From Achromobacter sp. RTa (GTDB lineage Bacteria > Pseudomonadota > Gammaproteobacteria > Burkholderiales > Burkholderiaceae_B), in NCBI RefSeq assembly GCF_000757485.1, contig NZ_JPYO01000001.1, positions 116,127 to 180,126 on the forward strand: a stretch of 64,000 bases of DNA, read 5' to 3'. Positions 17,128 to 26,229 of this stretch are shown here, in pieces; the first letter of the stretch is position 1; the number at the start of each line of letters is the position of its first letter. The position numbers and the translations under genes are program-made. The notes beneath the pieces were generated by a model. The model did not search any database. It had not been told where the DNA came from and saw nothing but the letters and a program-made list of their open reading frames with translations.

Positions 17128-17190
17128 CGCTGCGCCTGCGGCTTGCTGCCCCCCGAGGGGGCGCTTTTTGTCTTGGGGCGGCCCGGCAAC
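17128..17190 (+). repeat. C-rich/G-rich intergenic repeat of Bordetella/Achromobacter type with terminator
   Basis: It starts with a C-rich run and a cgctgcgcctgcggc segment and ends in a hairpin. The form (gcccccacgct... then gccccccgagggggc) is familiar from many Bordetella and Achromobacter intergenic gaps. The terminator inside it is listed separately. Confidence 0.5.
17148..17169 (+). terminator. Terminator between FecR and receptor genes
   Basis: gccccc / gggggc stem with a 3-nt loop, then gc and TTTTT. It separates the sigma/FecR genes from the receptor, which therefore probably has its own promoter, presumably recognised by the sigma factor. Confidence 0.75.
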
Positions 17191-17287
17191 AAAAAAATCT
17201 GAGGGGATGAGCGAATTCGTTCGTCATACCGGTTGTAGCAGTGCGCACTGCCCAGCACCGACCGACCCTCATTGGAGTATCCCTTTC

Positions 17288-19768
17288 GTGAAGACCCATC
17301 GTCTCCGGGCCGCGACGCCGTCGTCCGGCGCGCGGGCTTGCTTGCGCGCTTGCCCCCAGCCCTTCTTTACCGTGCTGTTGCCGTTGGCGGCGGCCTTGGC
17401 CGCCTTGTCGGCGCCGTCGCCCTCCTACGCCCAGGCCGCGCCGGCCACGGCGGCGCAGTCCGAATCTGCCCGCGTGTACGCGATTGCGCCGGGGCCGTTG
17501 AATGACGCGCTGGCCGCGTTTGCGCGGCAGGCGGGGATTTCGTTGGGGTATTCCTCGTCGCAGTTGAGCGGGGCGCGCAGCGCGGGCCTGAGTGGCCAGT
17601 ATGGCGTGGCGGATGGCTTGCGCGCGCTGTTGGCGGGCACGGGTTATCGCGCGGTGAATGTGGACGGCGGTATCCGTGTGGAAGCCGAGCCGCCGTCCGC
17701 CACCAGCACGCTGGCGCCGGTGCTGGTGACGGGCGCCTATCATGCGCAGACCGAGGGCACGCAGTCTTACGGGTCCAGCATGGCGACCATCGGCAAGACC
17801 GAGCAGGCGCTGAAGGACATTCCGCAGTCGGTCACGGTGGTGACGCGCAAGCGGTTGGATGACCAGAACCTGTCGACGATCAGCGAGGTCTTGGAGAACA
17901 CCACGGGCGTGACGATCAGCGAGGTGGCCGACGGCGGGCGCAATTTCTATTCTCGCGGGTTCAAGATCACGAATATCCAGTACGACGGCGTGCCGCTGTC
18001 GCGCAGTTTCTATGCGGTGGGCAATAGTTTTACCGGCAGCACGGCGTATCTGGACCGGGTGGAGGTGTTCCGCGGCGCGCAGGGCCTGTTCGAAGGCGCG
18101 GGGCAGCCGGGCGGCTCGGTGAACCTGGTGCGCAAGCGCCCTACCGCCGAGACGCAGGTGTTGATGGAGGCGCGCGCGGGCTCGTGGGATCACGTGGGCG
18201 GTATGCTGGATGCGGGCGGGGCCTTGAACGCGGACGGCAGCCTGCGGGCGCGGGCGGTGCTGGATCTGGATTCCAAGGGTTCGTTCATCGACGTGGTGAA
18301 GGAGCGCAACACCAATCTGTACTTCGCGCTGGATTACGACTTGTCGCCCAGCACGACGGTGGGCGCGGGCGTGCTGGTGTCGCGCCTGCGGTCCACGCCG
18401 TTCTTCGGCGGACTGCCGCGTTATAGCGATGGCAGTTCGCTGGGGCTGAAGCGGTCGACCTTTCTGGGCGCGGACTGGAACCAGTGGGACCGGGACGAGA
18501 CGCAGGTGTTTGCAGACCTGACGCATCGCTTCAATAGCGATTGGCGCGTGAACGTGGCGGCCACCTACGTGAAGGAGACGAGCCTGACCTCGGCGCTGGA
18601 CGCGACGGGCGCGGTGGATCCGGTGACCTTGATGGGGCCGATGCGCAACGCGTGGAATTACGACAAGTCGGCGGAGCACATCGGTTTTGATGCGAATGTG
18701 AACGGGCGCTTCACGGTGCTGGGCATGGCGCAGGACCTGACGGTGGGTGTGAGTATGTCGCGGCTGACGTCGAAGGATCGTATCGAGTACGCGTCCAACT
18801 ATCTGCCGCTGGACGTGTTCCATCCCAATCCGCATGTGCCCAAGCCGGACAGCTTTCCGGATTCTCAGCGCACGTCGCGTTATGAGCCGCATGTGCAGAA
18901 AGGCATTTATGCGCAGTTGCGCAGCAGCCTGACGGAAGACCTGACGCTGGTGTCGGGCGGGCGCTTCAGCTGGTTTGAAAGCCGCTATACCACGCAGGCC
19001 GCCACGTGGGACGATGTCAGTACCGCCAAGGCCAGCGCGGAGTTCACGCCTATGGTGGGGCTGGTTTACGCGCTGACGCCGCAGTGGTCGGCCTACGCCA
19101 GCTATGCGGATATCTTCGAGCCGCAAACGGCCACCACGCTGGACGGCAGCATCTTGAAGCCCATCGTCGGCGCAAACTACGAAGTGGGCGTGAAGGGCGA
19201 GCTGATGGACGGCAAGCTGAATACGTCGTTCGCTTTGTACCGCATCGGCCAGAAGAACCGCGCGGTGCAGGACTACGAGGCGGGGCCGGTGTGCAACGGC
19301 GGCTACTGCTCGCGCGCGGCGGGCAAGGTTCGAAGCCAGGGCTTCGAGGCGGAGATGAGCGGCGAGCTGATGCGGGGCCTGCAAGTGGCGGCGGGCTATA
19401 CCTTCAACAGCAACAAGTACCTGAGCGATCCGGACCGCGAAGGCCAGACTTTCAGCGAGGAAACGCCGCGGCACCTGTTGCGTCTGTGGAGCGAATACCG
19501 CTTGCCCGGCCAGTTGAACCGCCTGAGCGTGGGGGCGGGCGTGAATTGGCAGAGCGCGCTGACCAACAGCATTTCGAAGGTGCGCCGGCCGTCGTACAGC
19601 GTGTGGAACGCGCGGGTCGCGTATGACGTGACGTCGAATTGGACGGCGGCGTTGAACGTGAACAATCTGTTCGACAAGGTGTATTACGAGTATCCGGGCT
19701 ATGTCGAGAACCGCAACAACTACGGCGCGCCGCGCAACATGATGCTGACGTTGCGCGGGCGGTTCTAA
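17288..19768 (+). CDS. TonB-dependent siderophore receptor with signalling (STN) domain
   Basis: 826 residues from GTG 17288 (ggag 11-14 nt upstream). A long signal peptide ends near SPSYAQA. The STN domain follows (YAIAPGPLNDALAAFARQAGISLGYSSSQL), then the plug (DIPQSVTVVTRKRLDDQNLSTISEVLENTTGV, YSRGFKITNIQYDGVPLS, VEVFRGAQGLFEGAGQPGGSVNLVRK, read in parts) and a 22-strand barrel ending MMLTLRGRF. It imports a ferric siderophore across the outer membrane using TonB energy, and signals to the FecR/sigma pair upstream. The siderophore cannot be told from sequence. The family match is the FpvA/FoxA/FhuE type. Confidence 0.93.
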   Translation: MKTHRLRAATPSSGARACLRACPQPFFTVLLPLAAALAALSAPSPSYAQAAPATAAQSESARVYAIAPGPLNDALAAFARQAGISLGYSSSQLSGARSAGLSGQYGVADGLRALLAGTGYRAVNVDGGIRVEAEPPSATSTLAPVLVTGAYHAQTEGTQSYGSSMATIGKTEQALKDIPQSVTVVTRKRLDDQNLSTISEVLENTTGVTISEVADGGRNFYSRGFKITNIQYDGVPLSRSFYAVGNSFTGSTAYLDRVEVFRGAQGLFEGAGQPGGSVNLVRKRPTAETQVLMEARAGSWDHVGGMLDAGGALNADGSLRARAVLDLDSKGSFIDVVKERNTNLYFALDYDLSPSTTVGAGVLVSRLRSTPFFGGLPRYSDGSSLGLKRSTFLGADWNQWDRDETQVFADLTHRFNSDWRVNVAATYVKETSLTSALDATGAVDPVTLMGPMRNAWNYDKSAEHIGFDANVNGRFTVLGMAQDLTVGVSMSRLTSKDRIEYASNYLPLDVFHPNPHVPKPDSFPDSQRTSRYEPHVQKGIYAQLRSSLTEDLTLVSGGRFSWFESRYTTQAATWDDVSTAKASAEFTPMVGLVYALTPQWSAYASYADIFEPQTATTLDGSILKPIVGANYEVGVKGELMDGKLNTSFALYRIGQKNRAVQDYEAGPVCNGGYCSRAAGKVRSQGFEAEMSGELMRGLQVAAGYTFNSNKYLSDPDREGQTFSEETPRHLLRLWSEYRLPGQLNRLSVGAGVNWQSALTNSISKVRRPSYSVWNARVAYDVTSNWTAALNVNNLFDKVYYEYPGYVENRNNYGAPRNMMLTLRGRF

Positions 19769-19788
19769 ATCCCTGGACAACAAAGGTC

Positions 19789-19809
19789 AGGCGGCATGAT
19801 GTGCCGCCT
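19789..19809 (+). terminator. Hairpin after the receptor gene
   Basis: aggcggca / tgccgcct stem with a 5-nt loop, 20 bases after the stop codon. No T run follows, so a terminator role is likely but unproven. Confidence 0.45.
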
Positions 19810-19889
19810 CGTCCTCCAGCGTTATCCAAGAGGACGGGATTGATGCGCATCTTTTAAGATGTCTGCATCCCCATTGCCAGAGTCCCGAC

Positions 19890-20543
19890 ATGTCCTCCTC
19901 TGCCGCTGACGACGTGATCGCCCTGTACCAAACACATGCCGCGGCGTTTGAGTCGCTTCGGAGTACGGAATTGATCGAGCGCGCCTGGCTGGCTGCGTTC
20001 CTGGAGCGGCTTGCCGTCCCGCATCCGCAGGTGCTGGATGTGGGGTGCGGCACTGGCGTTCCCATCGCCCGCCATCTGATCGAAAACGGCTGCCGCATCA
20101 CCGGCATCGATACCTCGTTGCCGCTGCTGTCCCGGGCCCAGGCGTCGTTTCCCGATCATCATTGGATCGCCGCCGACATGCGGCAGCTGTCTGGCATCGG
20201 ACCGTTTCATGGCGTGATTGCGTGGCACAGCTTTTTCCATCTTCGGCCCGAGGACCAGCGGCTGATGTTCCCGATCTTTCGGCGCCTGGCCGCGCCTGGC
20301 GCGCCGTTGATGTTCACCAGCGGCACGGCGTTGGGCGAAGCCATTGGAACGTTTGAGGGCAAGCCGCTCTATCACGGCAGTTTGGATGCCTCCGAATATC
20401 GTCACCTACTGGCGGAAAACGGGTTTTCGGTGCTTCGGCATCAGCAGGAAGATCCGGCGTGCGGCGGCGCGACGGTGTGGCTGGCCATGCAAGGCGCCCG
20501 CAACGACGCACGGCGTCCGAGTACGGACCTGCCCGAAGGGTGA
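19890..20543 (+). CDS. Class I SAM-dependent methyltransferase
   Basis: 217 residues. SAM-binding motif I is VLDVGCGTGVPIARHL (about 49-64), followed by the acidic GIDTS after strand 2 and AADMRQLSGIG and GVIAWHSFFHL at motifs II/III. Small soluble enzyme, of the same fold as methyltransferase family 11/25 proteins; the substrate is unknown. Stand-alone between the receptor and the SDR gene, with no sign of an operon with either (121 and 134 bp gaps). Confidence 0.8.
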   Translation: MSSSAADDVIALYQTHAAAFESLRSTELIERAWLAAFLERLAVPHPQVLDVGCGTGVPIARHLIENGCRITGIDTSLPLLSRAQASFPDHHWIAADMRQLSGIGPFHGVIAWHSFFHLRPEDQRLMFPIFRRLAAPGAPLMFTSGTALGEAIGTFEGKPLYHGSLDASEYRHLLAENGFSVLRHQQEDPACGGATVWLAMQGARNDARRPSTDLPEG

Positions 20544-20595
20544 ACACCCCAATGCGCGGCTCTACACATGGTGAAAACCTGGCGAAATGGTTGGT

Positions 20596-20639
20596 GTCAG
20601 ACTACGCCGCGCGAGGACGATGTTAATTTGTAGTCCGAC
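20596..20639. promoter_or_regulatory. Inverted pair of GTC(A/G)GACTAC sites before the SDR gene
   Basis: gtcagactac at 20596-20605 and gtagtccgac at 20630-20639 form a 10-bp inverted repeat with one mismatch, 24 bp apart, ending 38 bp before the SDR start. The same half-site occurs at 3453, 5429 and 36740. It is probably an operator; the regulator is unknown. Confidence 0.45.
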
Positions 20640-20677
20640 CGCCGCATCCGCCGCACTCCTCTTCAAGAGATTTTTCG

Positions 20678-21430
20678 ATGTCCAATCTTCAGTCTGCGCG
20701 CCCCGTTGCGCTTGTCACGGGTTCGACCTCCGGCATAGGTGAGGCCATCGCCCGCCGTCTGTCGCGGGACGGCTATGCGGTAGTCGTGCATTCCCGGCGC
20801 TCGGCTGAAGCCGGCCATGCGCTGGCACGCGAGCTGGGTGAGGCGGCTTATGTGCAAGCGGATCTGGCGAACGATGCCGACAGGATCCGGCTGGTGCGAG
20901 AAGCCGTCGCCGTTTGGGGGCGGCTGGATGTGCTGGTCAATAACGCGGGGATCAGCCGGGTCATTCCTCACGCGGATCTGGCGGCCGCCACGCCGGATAT
21001 CTGGCATGCGTTGCATGAGGTCAACGTCGTTGCGCCGTTTCGCCTGGTGGCCGAGGCGCAGGCTGCGTTGCAAGAGGCGGCGGCGAAGGGCCGGCCCGCT
21101 TGCGTGGTCAATGTGAGTTCCCACGCCGGAATCCGGCCCAAGGGCGCTTCCATTCCCTACGCGGCGACCAAGGCGGCGCTCAACCACGTGACGCGCCTGC
21201 TCGCGCTTTCGCTGGCTCCGGATATCCGGGTGAATGCGGTGGCGCCCGGCCTGGTGGATACGCCGCTGACGGCCGATTGGACGCAGGCCCAGGCGTTGTG
21301 GCGCGACAAGGCGCCGATGCGCCGGGCGGCCAGTCCGGAGGATATCGCCCAGGCGGTCTCCATGCTTGTCGCGTCGGATTATCTGACCGGCGAGGTGCTG
21401 CTTTCCGATGGCGGATTGAACCTGACGTAG
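20678..21430 (+). CDS. SDR-family oxidoreductase (FabG-like)
   Basis: 250 residues. Classical SDR: cofactor motif TGSTSGIG (about 15-22), NNAG (about 88-91), catalytic Ser in VVNVSSHAG and Tyr-x-x-x-Lys as YAATK (about 163-167), then the PGLVDTP segment. HSRRSAEAG after strand 2 points to NADP(H). Such enzymes reduce 3-oxoacyl or sugar ketones; many are annotated as 3-ketoacyl-ACP reductase. It stands alone with its own operator-like inverted repeat. Confidence 0.85.
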   Translation: MSNLQSARPVALVTGSTSGIGEAIARRLSRDGYAVVVHSRRSAEAGHALARELGEAAYVQADLANDADRIRLVREAVAVWGRLDVLVNNAGISRVIPHADLAAATPDIWHALHEVNVVAPFRLVAEAQAALQEAAAKGRPACVVNVSSHAGIRPKGASIPYAATKAALNHVTRLLALSLAPDIRVNAVAPGLVDTPLTADWTQAQALWRDKAPMRRAASPEDIAQAVSMLVASDYLTGEVLLSDGGLNLT

Positions 21431-21505
21431 TCTTGCGCGACTGCCGAAGCGTTGCTGGCGGAAATCTAAGAGCGTCTCCCGAAAACCCGCCCAGCCACTA
21501 CCGCT

Positions 21506-23128
21506 TCACAACCCCCTGGCCCGCTCCCGCAGCATGAACTTCTGTATCTTGCCGGTGGCGGTCTTGGGCAGCGGTCCGAAGACGATGGTGCGCGGGACTT
21601 TGAATCGGGCGAGGTGTTCGCGGCAGTGGGCCTGGATGTCTTCGGCGCTGGCGGCGGCGCCGTCTTTCAGCGCCACGAAGGCGCAGGGGGTTTCGCCCCA
21701 GGTGGGGTCGGGGCGGGCCACCACTGCCGCCTCCAGCACATCGGGGTGCCGGTACAGCACGCCTTCGATTTCGACGGTGGAGATGTTCTCGCCGCCGGAA
21801 ATGATGATGTCCTTGGCGCGGTCCTTGATTTCGATGTAACCGTCGGGATGCACGACGCCCAGGTCGCCGGAATGGAACCAGCCGCCGGCGAAGGCGTCGG
21901 CGGTGGCGGCGGGGTCGTGCAGGTAGCCTTTCATGAGGGTGTTGCCGCGCAGCACGATTTCGCCCAGGCTGGCGCCGTCGGCGGGCACGGGCTGGCCTTC
22001 GGGGTCCCATACCTGTACTTCTTCCACGTTCAGTTTGCGCACGCCGATCCTGGCCTTGCGCGCGGCGCGTTGCGCCAGCGGCAGGGCGTCCCATTCTTCG
22101 TGCCAGGCGCAGCTGATGGATGGCCCGTAGGTTTCGGTGAGGCCGTAGAGGTGGGTGACGCCGATGCCCAGTTCGTCCATGGCTTCGATGATGGCGGCGG
22201 GCGGGGCGGCGCCGCCGGTCATGGCCTGCACGGGATGGGCGGCGCGCCGCCGGAGGGCGGCTGGGGCGTTGACCAGCATGGTGAGCACGACCGGGGCGGC
22301 GCAGAAGAAGCCTACGCGGTAGCGTTCGATGGCTTCGAAGATGGCGGCGGGTTCTACGCGCCGCAGGCAGACGCTGGTGCCGGCCAGCGCGGCGAGGGTC
22401 CACGGGAAGCACCAGCCGTTGCAATGGAACATGGGCAGCGTCCACAGGTAGACCGCGTGCGGCGGCATGCCGCAGGACAGCACGTTGCCCATGGCGTTGA
22501 GATAGGCGCCGCGGTGGTGGTAGAGCACGCCTTTGGGGTTGCCGGTGGTGCCCGAGGTGTAGTTGAGGCAGATGTTCTGCCATTCGTCGGCGGGCCGTTC
22601 CCAGCCCGTGTCGGGCGGCTGGGAGGCGAGCCAGGTTTCGTACTCGGCATCGCCGAGCGTGCCGTGTTCGCCTTGGAATTCGCTGTCCTGGATGCGCACG
22701 GTGCGGGGCGGCGAGTCGAGCAGGGCCAGTACTTCGCGCACCTGCGCGCTGTATTCGCTGTCGAAGAGCAGCACGGTGGCTCCGCCATGAGACAGGATGT
22801 AGGCCAGGGTGGCCGCGTCCAGCCGTGTGTTGAGCGCATTGAGCACCGCGCCCGCCATCGGGACGCCGAAATGCGCTTCGTACAGCGCGGGGGTGTTCGG
22901 CGCCAGCACGGCCACCACGTCGCCGCGCGCGACGCCCCAGCTTCGCAGCGCGGCCGCCATGCGCTGGCAGCGGTCTCGCGTGGCGCTCCAGCTCTGGCTG
23001 AAGCTTGCGCCATGCACGAGGGCCGGACGTTCCGGGAATACGCTGGCGGCCCAGTCCAGGAAGCCCAGCGGCGAGAGGGGCACGTGGTTGGCGGCGTTGC
23101 GCGGCAGGTCGTCGGCGTCGGCAATCAT
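21506..23128 (-). CDS. AMP-forming acyl-CoA synthetase
   Basis: 540 residues from ATG 23128 (aggag box 8-9 nt upstream). The P-loop-like YTSGTTGNPKGV, the YGLTETYGP motif, the hinge region GDLGVVHPDGYIEIKDRAKD and the C-terminal catalytic lysine in PKTATGKIQKF are all present. It activates a medium-chain or branched carboxylic acid to acyl-CoA. It is the last gene of the minus-strand operon and its start overlaps the APH-like gene by 4 bases (ATGA). Closest in style to the FadD/DmdB group. The operon suggests a branched or isoprenoid substrate. Confidence 0.88.
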   Translation of the reverse strand: MIADADDLPRNAANHVPLSPLGFLDWAASVFPERPALVHGASFSQSWSATRDRCQRMAAALRSWGVARGDVVAVLAPNTPALYEAHFGVPMAGAVLNALNTRLDAATLAYILSHGGATVLLFDSEYSAQVREVLALLDSPPRTVRIQDSEFQGEHGTLGDAEYETWLASQPPDTGWERPADEWQNICLNYTSGTTGNPKGVLYHHRGAYLNAMGNVLSCGMPPHAVYLWTLPMFHCNGWCFPWTLAALAGTSVCLRRVEPAAIFEAIERYRVGFFCAAPVVLTMLVNAPAALRRRAAHPVQAMTGGAAPPAAIIEAMDELGIGVTHLYGLTETYGPSISCAWHEEWDALPLAQRAARKARIGVRKLNVEEVQVWDPEGQPVPADGASLGEIVLRGNTLMKGYLHDPAATADAFAGGWFHSGDLGVVHPDGYIEIKDRAKDIIISGGENISTVEIEGVLYRHPDVLEAAVVARPDPTWGETPCAFVALKDGAAASAEDIQAHCREHLARFKVPRTIVFGPLPKTATGKIQKFMLRERARGL

Positions 23129-24195
23129 TGCGGTGTCTCCTGGTCCGCCGGCGCGCGGCGGGATTCGCGGCAGGCGGCCTGCCAGCCCAGCTCGGCCAGC
23201 GGGGCCACGCGCGCGCCCATTTCCAGGGCGTCCTCGGCGGCGGCGTTGCCGGCGCGGGCGCGCGCGTACACGCCTTGCAGAATGGCGGCGATGCGAAAGA
23301 AGCTGTAGGCCAGATAGAAATCCCAGTTGGCCGGCGGCGCGATGCCGCGCTCGCGACAATAGGCGGCGACGAAGGCGTCTTCGCCGGGGATGCCCAGCGC
23401 GTTCAGGTCCAGGCCCGCTATGCCGCGCCACAGGGCGGGAGGGATGCGCCAGCACATGCAGTGGTAGGCCAGGTCCGCCAGCGGGTGGCCCAGCGTGGAC
23501 AATTCCCAATCGAGCAGCGCGATGGCCCGGGGCTCCGTGGGGTGGAACACCAGGTTGTCGATGCGGTAGTCGCCATGCACGAGCCGGGTCTGGCCGTCGT
23601 CCTGGGGCAGGTGGCGCGGCAGCCAGTCGATGAGGGCGTCCATGGCGGCGATGGGCTCGGTCTGCGTGTCGCGGTATTGGCGGGTCCAGCGGCCCACCTG
23701 CCGCGCGAAGTAGTCGCCGCTGCGGCCGTAGTCGGACAGCCCGGCCTCGGCCGGGTCCACGGCGTGCAGCGCGGCCAGCACCCGGCCCGCCTCGGCGTAG
23801 AGGGCGGCGCGCTCGGCCGCGGCCATGCCGGGCAGCGCCGGGTCCATGAAAACGCGCCCCTGCGCAAAGCTCATCAGGTAGAACGGCGTGCCGACGATGG
23901 CGCGGTCGGCGCAGTAGTGCAGCATGCGCGGCACCGGCACGGCGCTGTCCGCCAGCGCTGACATCACGCGGTACTCGCGGTCCACCGCGTGGGCCGAGGG
24001 CAGCAGTTCGCCCGGCGGCTGCTTGCGCAGCACGCGCCGGCCGGTGGCGTCTTCAAGCAGGTACGTGGGGTTGGACTGCCCGCCGGACAGCGGCCGCAGC
24101 GTCAGCGTGGCCGGGTCCGCCAGGCCCAGGCCGCCCAGGTAGGCGGCCAGCGCGGGCAGCCACGGCGGCGCGGGAGCATGGGCGGGGCTCGTCAT
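23125..24195 (-). CDS. Phosphotransferase (APH/ACAD10-like kinase family)
   Basis: 356 residues from ATG 24195; ATGA overlaps with both neighbours. The kinase-like fold shows SGGQSNPTYLLEDATGRRVLRKQ (Gly-rich loop and Lys, read in parts), the catalytic loop LVHGDYRIDNLVFH and the metal Asp in LLDWELSTLGHPLADLAYH. Proteins of this family are commonly linked to acyl-CoA dehydrogenases, as in ACAD10/11, where the kinase domain phosphorylates 4-hydroxyacyl groups so the next dehydrogenase can remove them. Here it directly follows an acyl-CoA dehydrogenase gene, so 4-hydroxyacyl-CoA handling is a reasonable guess. Confidence 0.85.
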   Translation of the reverse strand: MTSPAHAPAPPWLPALAAYLGGLGLADPATLTLRPLSGGQSNPTYLLEDATGRRVLRKQPPGELLPSAHAVDREYRVMSALADSAVPVPRMLHYCADRAIVGTPFYLMSFAQGRVFMDPALPGMAAAERAALYAEAGRVLAALHAVDPAEAGLSDYGRSGDYFARQVGRWTRQYRDTQTEPIAAMDALIDWLPRHLPQDDGQTRLVHGDYRIDNLVFHPTEPRAIALLDWELSTLGHPLADLAYHCMCWRIPPALWRGIAGLDLNALGIPGEDAFVAAYCRERGIAPPANWDFYLAYSFFRIAAILQGVYARARAGNAAAEDALEMGARVAPLAELGWQAACRESRRAPADQETPQ

Positions 24196-25418
24196 ACCAG
24201 CGCCTTGCGCGGGGCATCCGCGTCGTCCCAGCGCCAGTAGGCGTCGCCCTCGTCCATGAGATAGCGAGCCAGCACCATTTTGTGCACCTCGGAGGCGCCG
24301 TCCACCAACCGGGCCTGCCGCGCGTAGCGGTAGATCCATTCCAGCGGCGTGTCCTTGGAGTAGCCGCGCGCGCCGTTGAGCTGAAGCGCAGTGTCCACCA
24401 CCTTTTGCAGGGTTTCGGACACCACGATCTTGGCCATGGAGATCTCTTTGCGCGCGTAGTCACCCTGGTCCAGCCGGACGGCGGCGCGCATGGTCAGCAG
24501 GCGGCCGATCTCGATCTGCATGGCGGCTTCGCCCAGCAGCCATTGCACGCCTTCGCGTTCGGCCAGCTTCTGGCCGAAGCTGCTGCGCTGGCCCACGTAG
24601 TCCACCGCCACCGCCATGGCGCGGCGCGCCAGGCCCAGCCAGCGCATGCAGTGGGTCAGCCGCGCCGGCCCCAGGCGGATCTGCGTAAGCTTGAGGCCGT
24701 CGCCCACTTCCATCAGCCGGTTCTCGTCGGGGATCTCCAGCCCGTCGAACACCAGTTCGCAGTGGCCGCCGTGTTCCTCCGGGCCCATGATGGGAATGCG
24801 GCGCTCGATGCGCCAGCCCGGCTGGTCCGCGTCGAACAGGAACGCGCTGAGGCCCTTGCGGGCATCGTCGGAGGTGCGGGCGATGAGAATGAAGTGCCGC
24901 GCCACGCCCGCGCCGGTGATGAACCATTTGCGGCCGTTCACCACCCATTTGCCGTTCCTCAGCGTGGCGGTGGTGCGCATCATGGAGGGATCCGAGCCGC
25001 TGCCGGGATGAGGCTCGGTCATGATGAAAGACGAACGCACCTTGCCGTCGACGATGGGCTGAAGCCAGCGCGCTTTCTGGTCCGGCCGGGCCACTTGCGC
25101 CAGCACGCGCATATTGCCGTCGTCCGGCGCCGCCGCGTTGAAGCACACCGGCCCGAAAATGGAGCGGTTCATTTCCTCGTAGCAGGCGGCCAGCCCCGCC
25201 ATGGGCAGGCCCTGGCCGCCGAGTTCACGCGGCATCTGCAGGGCCCACAGGCCGGCCTCGCGCACCCGGGCGCGGGCGCGTTCCAGCGCGGCTTCGGCAA
25301 TGTTCTCGTGGTCGTCGTAGTTGGCCCGGTCGGCTTCAAGGGGGATCAGTTCCCGGTCGACGAAATCGCGCACTCGGCGGCGGTAGTCTTCCAGTTCGGG
25401 CGGTAGCGAGAAATCCAT
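24192..25418 (-). CDS. Acyl-CoA dehydrogenase
   Basis: 408 residues, start ATG 25418 with an aggaga box. FAD-dependent desaturase of acyl-CoA thioesters. Visible are the N-terminal helical domain, the FAD/substrate segment FIMTEPHPGSGSDPSMMRTTA and WVVNGRKWFITGAG, and the C-terminal RGYSKDTPLEWIYRYARQARLVDGASEVHK (read in parts). It resembles the ACAD10/11-type dehydrogenases that pair with an APH-like kinase, which is the next gene. Electrons would go to ETF, which is not encoded here. Confidence 0.9.
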   Translation of the reverse strand: MDFSLPPELEDYRRRVRDFVDRELIPLEADRANYDDHENIAEAALERARARVREAGLWALQMPRELGGQGLPMAGLAACYEEMNRSIFGPVCFNAAAPDDGNMRVLAQVARPDQKARWLQPIVDGKVRSSFIMTEPHPGSGSDPSMMRTTATLRNGKWVVNGRKWFITGAGVARHFILIARTSDDARKGLSAFLFDADQPGWRIERRIPIMGPEEHGGHCELVFDGLEIPDENRLMEVGDGLKLTQIRLGPARLTHCMRWLGLARRAMAVAVDYVGQRSSFGQKLAEREGVQWLLGEAAMQIEIGRLLTMRAAVRLDQGDYARKEISMAKIVVSETLQKVVDTALQLNGARGYSKDTPLEWIYRYARQARLVDGASEVHKMVLARYLMDEGDAYWRWDDADAPRKALV

Positions 25419-25467
25419 GCGGCGTCTCCTAGTCGGGGCGCGCGGCCCCGGGGTGCGGGGTTGCGGG

Positions 25468-26229
25468 TTATAGCGAGCTGGCCAGGTGGCCGCCGTCCAC
25501 GTCGATGACCGAGCCGGTCATGAACGCCGAGGCGTCGGAAGCCAGCAACAGCAGCGGCCCGTCCAGGTCCTGCGGCTGACCGAGCCGGCGCTGGGGGACG
25601 CGCTTGATCAGCGCCTCGCCGGCCGGCGAGGCAAAGAATTCGCGGTTGAGATCGGTGGCGATGTAGCCGGGGGCGAGCGCGTTAACGCGGATGCCGTGGC
25701 GCGCCCATTCCAGGGCCAGGGCGCGCGTCAGGTGCAGCAGGCCCGCCTTGGCGGCCGCGTAGGGCGCCACGTGCGAGGCCACGCGCTGGCCCAGGATGGA
25801 CGCGATGTTGACGATGGCGCCCGGGGTGCCGTGGGCGATGAAGTGGCGGGCGGCAGCCTGGGCCACTCGCCAGGCGCCGTTCAGGTTCACGTCCACCAGG
25901 CCGGTCCAATCGTCTTCGCTGAGCTCCAGCGCGGGCCGCGATACCGCGATGCCGGCGTTGTTGACGACGACGCTGACCGGCCCCAGGGCCTCGGCCGCGG
26001 CGTCGAACGCCGCCTGCACGCTGGCCGGCTGGGTCACGTCCATGCCGATCACGCATGCATGCCCGCCTGCCGCGCGGATGGCGGCGGCGGCCTCTTCGCC
26101 CAAGGCCGTGCGGCGCCCGCATAGCGCCACCCGGGCGCCCGCGCCCGCCAGCACGCCGGCGAAGTGGCGCCCCAGTCCGCTGTACGCGCCTGTGATCAGC
26201 ACGGTGCGGGATTTCAGGTCTTCGAACAT
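25468..26229 (-). CDS. SDR-family dehydrogenase
   Basis: 253 residues from ATG 26229; its start lies 16 bases inside the upstream AtuA-like small gene, with aaggaggg before it. TGAYSGLG cofactor motif, NNAG, Ser in VNIASILGQ, Tyr-x-x-x-Lys as YAAAK, and PGYIATDLN. Probably oxidises a 3-hydroxyacyl-CoA intermediate in the pathway encoded by this operon. The substrate is unknown. Confidence 0.87.
   Translation of the reverse strand: MFEDLKSRTVLITGAYSGLGRHFAGVLAGAGARVALCGRRTALGEEAAAAIRAAGGHACVIGMDVTQPASVQAAFDAAAEALGPVSVVVNNAGIAVSRPALELSEDDWTGLVDVNLNGAWRVAQAAARHFIAHGTPGAIVNIASILGQRVASHVAPYAAAKAGLLHLTRALALEWARHGIRVNALAPGYIATDLNREFFASPAGEALIKRVPQRRLGQPQDLDGPLLLLASDASAFMTGSVIDVDGGHLASSL

Noticed and set aside
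16349-19783. 1144-residue open frame on the minus strand, antisense to the receptor gene
   Set aside because: It is Arg/His/Gln-rich with no domain, and lies wholly opposite a clear TonB receptor. High GC gives such long antisense frames; codon bias is shared with the real gene.
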